Shown piece after piece: positions 41,963 to 42,112 of a stretch of 42,112 nt of DNA. The stretch is from the NCBI GenBank assembly GCA_903908825.1, contig CAIVTJ010000121.1:1-42112 (forward strand). Direction: 5' to 3'. Below the pieces are notes generated by a model. That model was not told the DNA's origin. It ran no database searches and was given only the letters and a program-made list of their open reading frames with translations. Source of the stretch: an uncultured Pseudomonadota bacterium (lineage in GTDB: Bacteria > Pseudomonadota > Gammaproteobacteria > Steroidobacterales > Steroidobacteraceae). How positions within the stretch are numbered: position 1 is the first letter of the stretch; the number at the start of each line of letters is the position of its first letter. A program made the translations under genes and the position numbers.

Positions 41963-42112
41963 CTATCTCTGAACTGGCCATACGCCGGCCGGTGTTTGCC
42001 ACCGTGCTGTCGCTGCTGTTGCTCATCTTGGGCATCATGGCAGCGCTGCGCTTGTCGGTGCGCGAATACCCCAACGTCACCTCACCGGTGGTCAACATCA
42101 GCGTCACTTATC
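41959..42112 (+). CDS. RND efflux pump inner membrane permease, partial (cut by window end)
   Basis: Only the first 51 codons are present. They read MTISELAIRRPVFATVLSLL and onward to a conserved VREYPNVTSPVVNISVTY. This is the first helix and start of the porter domain of HAE1-type (AcrB/MexF-like) proton-driven multidrug pumps. The ATG overlaps the adaptor stop as ATGA, so the two are translationally coupled. Substrate range cannot be judged from this fragment. Confidence 0.9.
   Translation, partial: MTISELAIRRPVFATVLSLLLLILGIMAALRLSVREYPNVTSPVVNISVTY

Overview
The window is a gene-dense, GC-rich stretch of a Gram-negative chromosome. The Gram-negative assignment rests on TonB-dependent uptake, OmpA-type, lipoprotein, RND and PCu(A)C genes. 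The gene families fit a gammaproteobacterium (YheS, a YqjD/YqjE/YqjK-type operon, YciH, FeoAB, a complete glg set). A Nevskiales, Steroidobacterales or Xanthomonadales relative seems likely, but that is inference from general similarity, not from a marker gene. No rRNA, tRNA, CRISPR array, insertion sequence or prophage gene was seen. No gap between genes exceeds 300 bases, and several convergent genes overlap at their stop codons.

Layout. Positions 1-4.0 kb hold a secreted GH17 beta-1,3-glucanase-like enzyme followed by a TonB-dependent receptor. Positions 4.0-7.3 kb hold the ABC-F protein YheS (minus), then an extradiol dioxygenase of the DODA type overlapping a PCu(A)C copper chaperone with an altered metal site. 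Positions 7.3-11.6 kb hold a large AsmA-like DUF748 protein (minus), a YqjD/YqjE/YqjK-like stress-membrane operon and YciH. Positions 11.6-16.1 kb hold three transporters: an OFA-type MFS protein, a MATE efflux pump and a CNNM/CBS/CorC protein. Positions 16.1-18.9 kb (minus) hold modB and modC without modA, followed by an unknown outer-membrane-like protein. Positions 19.0-21.5 kb hold fructose-1,6-bisphosphatase and an aldehyde dehydrogenase. Positions 21.6-24.0 kb hold a feoA-feoB-small membrane protein operon behind a candidate Fur box. Positions 24.0-26.2 kb (minus) hold an OmpA-like protein, a DUF192 protein and a lipoprotein.

The main metabolic theme is 26.3-40.4 kb, a glycogen island on both strands: glgP (+), glgB (-), glgC-GH57-malQ-LEA14-like lipoprotein (+), and a minus-strand operon starting with glgA. 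Together with fbp upstream these genes cover gluconeogenic input, ADP-glucose synthesis, chain elongation, branching, phosphorolysis and maltodextrin disproportionation. No GlgX-type debranching enzyme is present.

The most interesting element is the rest of the glgA operon. Through three successive 4-nt start/stop overlaps glgA is coupled to a GtrB/ArnC-like polyprenyl-phosphate sugar transferase, a YdjC/HpnK/NaxD-family deacetylase and a GT39/ArnT-like membrane glycosyltransferase. This gene trio matches the logic of Francisella FlmF-NaxD-FlmK, which adds a deacetylated amino sugar to lipid A. It is therefore a candidate envelope amino-sugar modification module wired to glycogen synthesis. 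The window ends with an RND efflux pair (adaptor complete, permease cut by the window edge) preceded by a leader that can fold.
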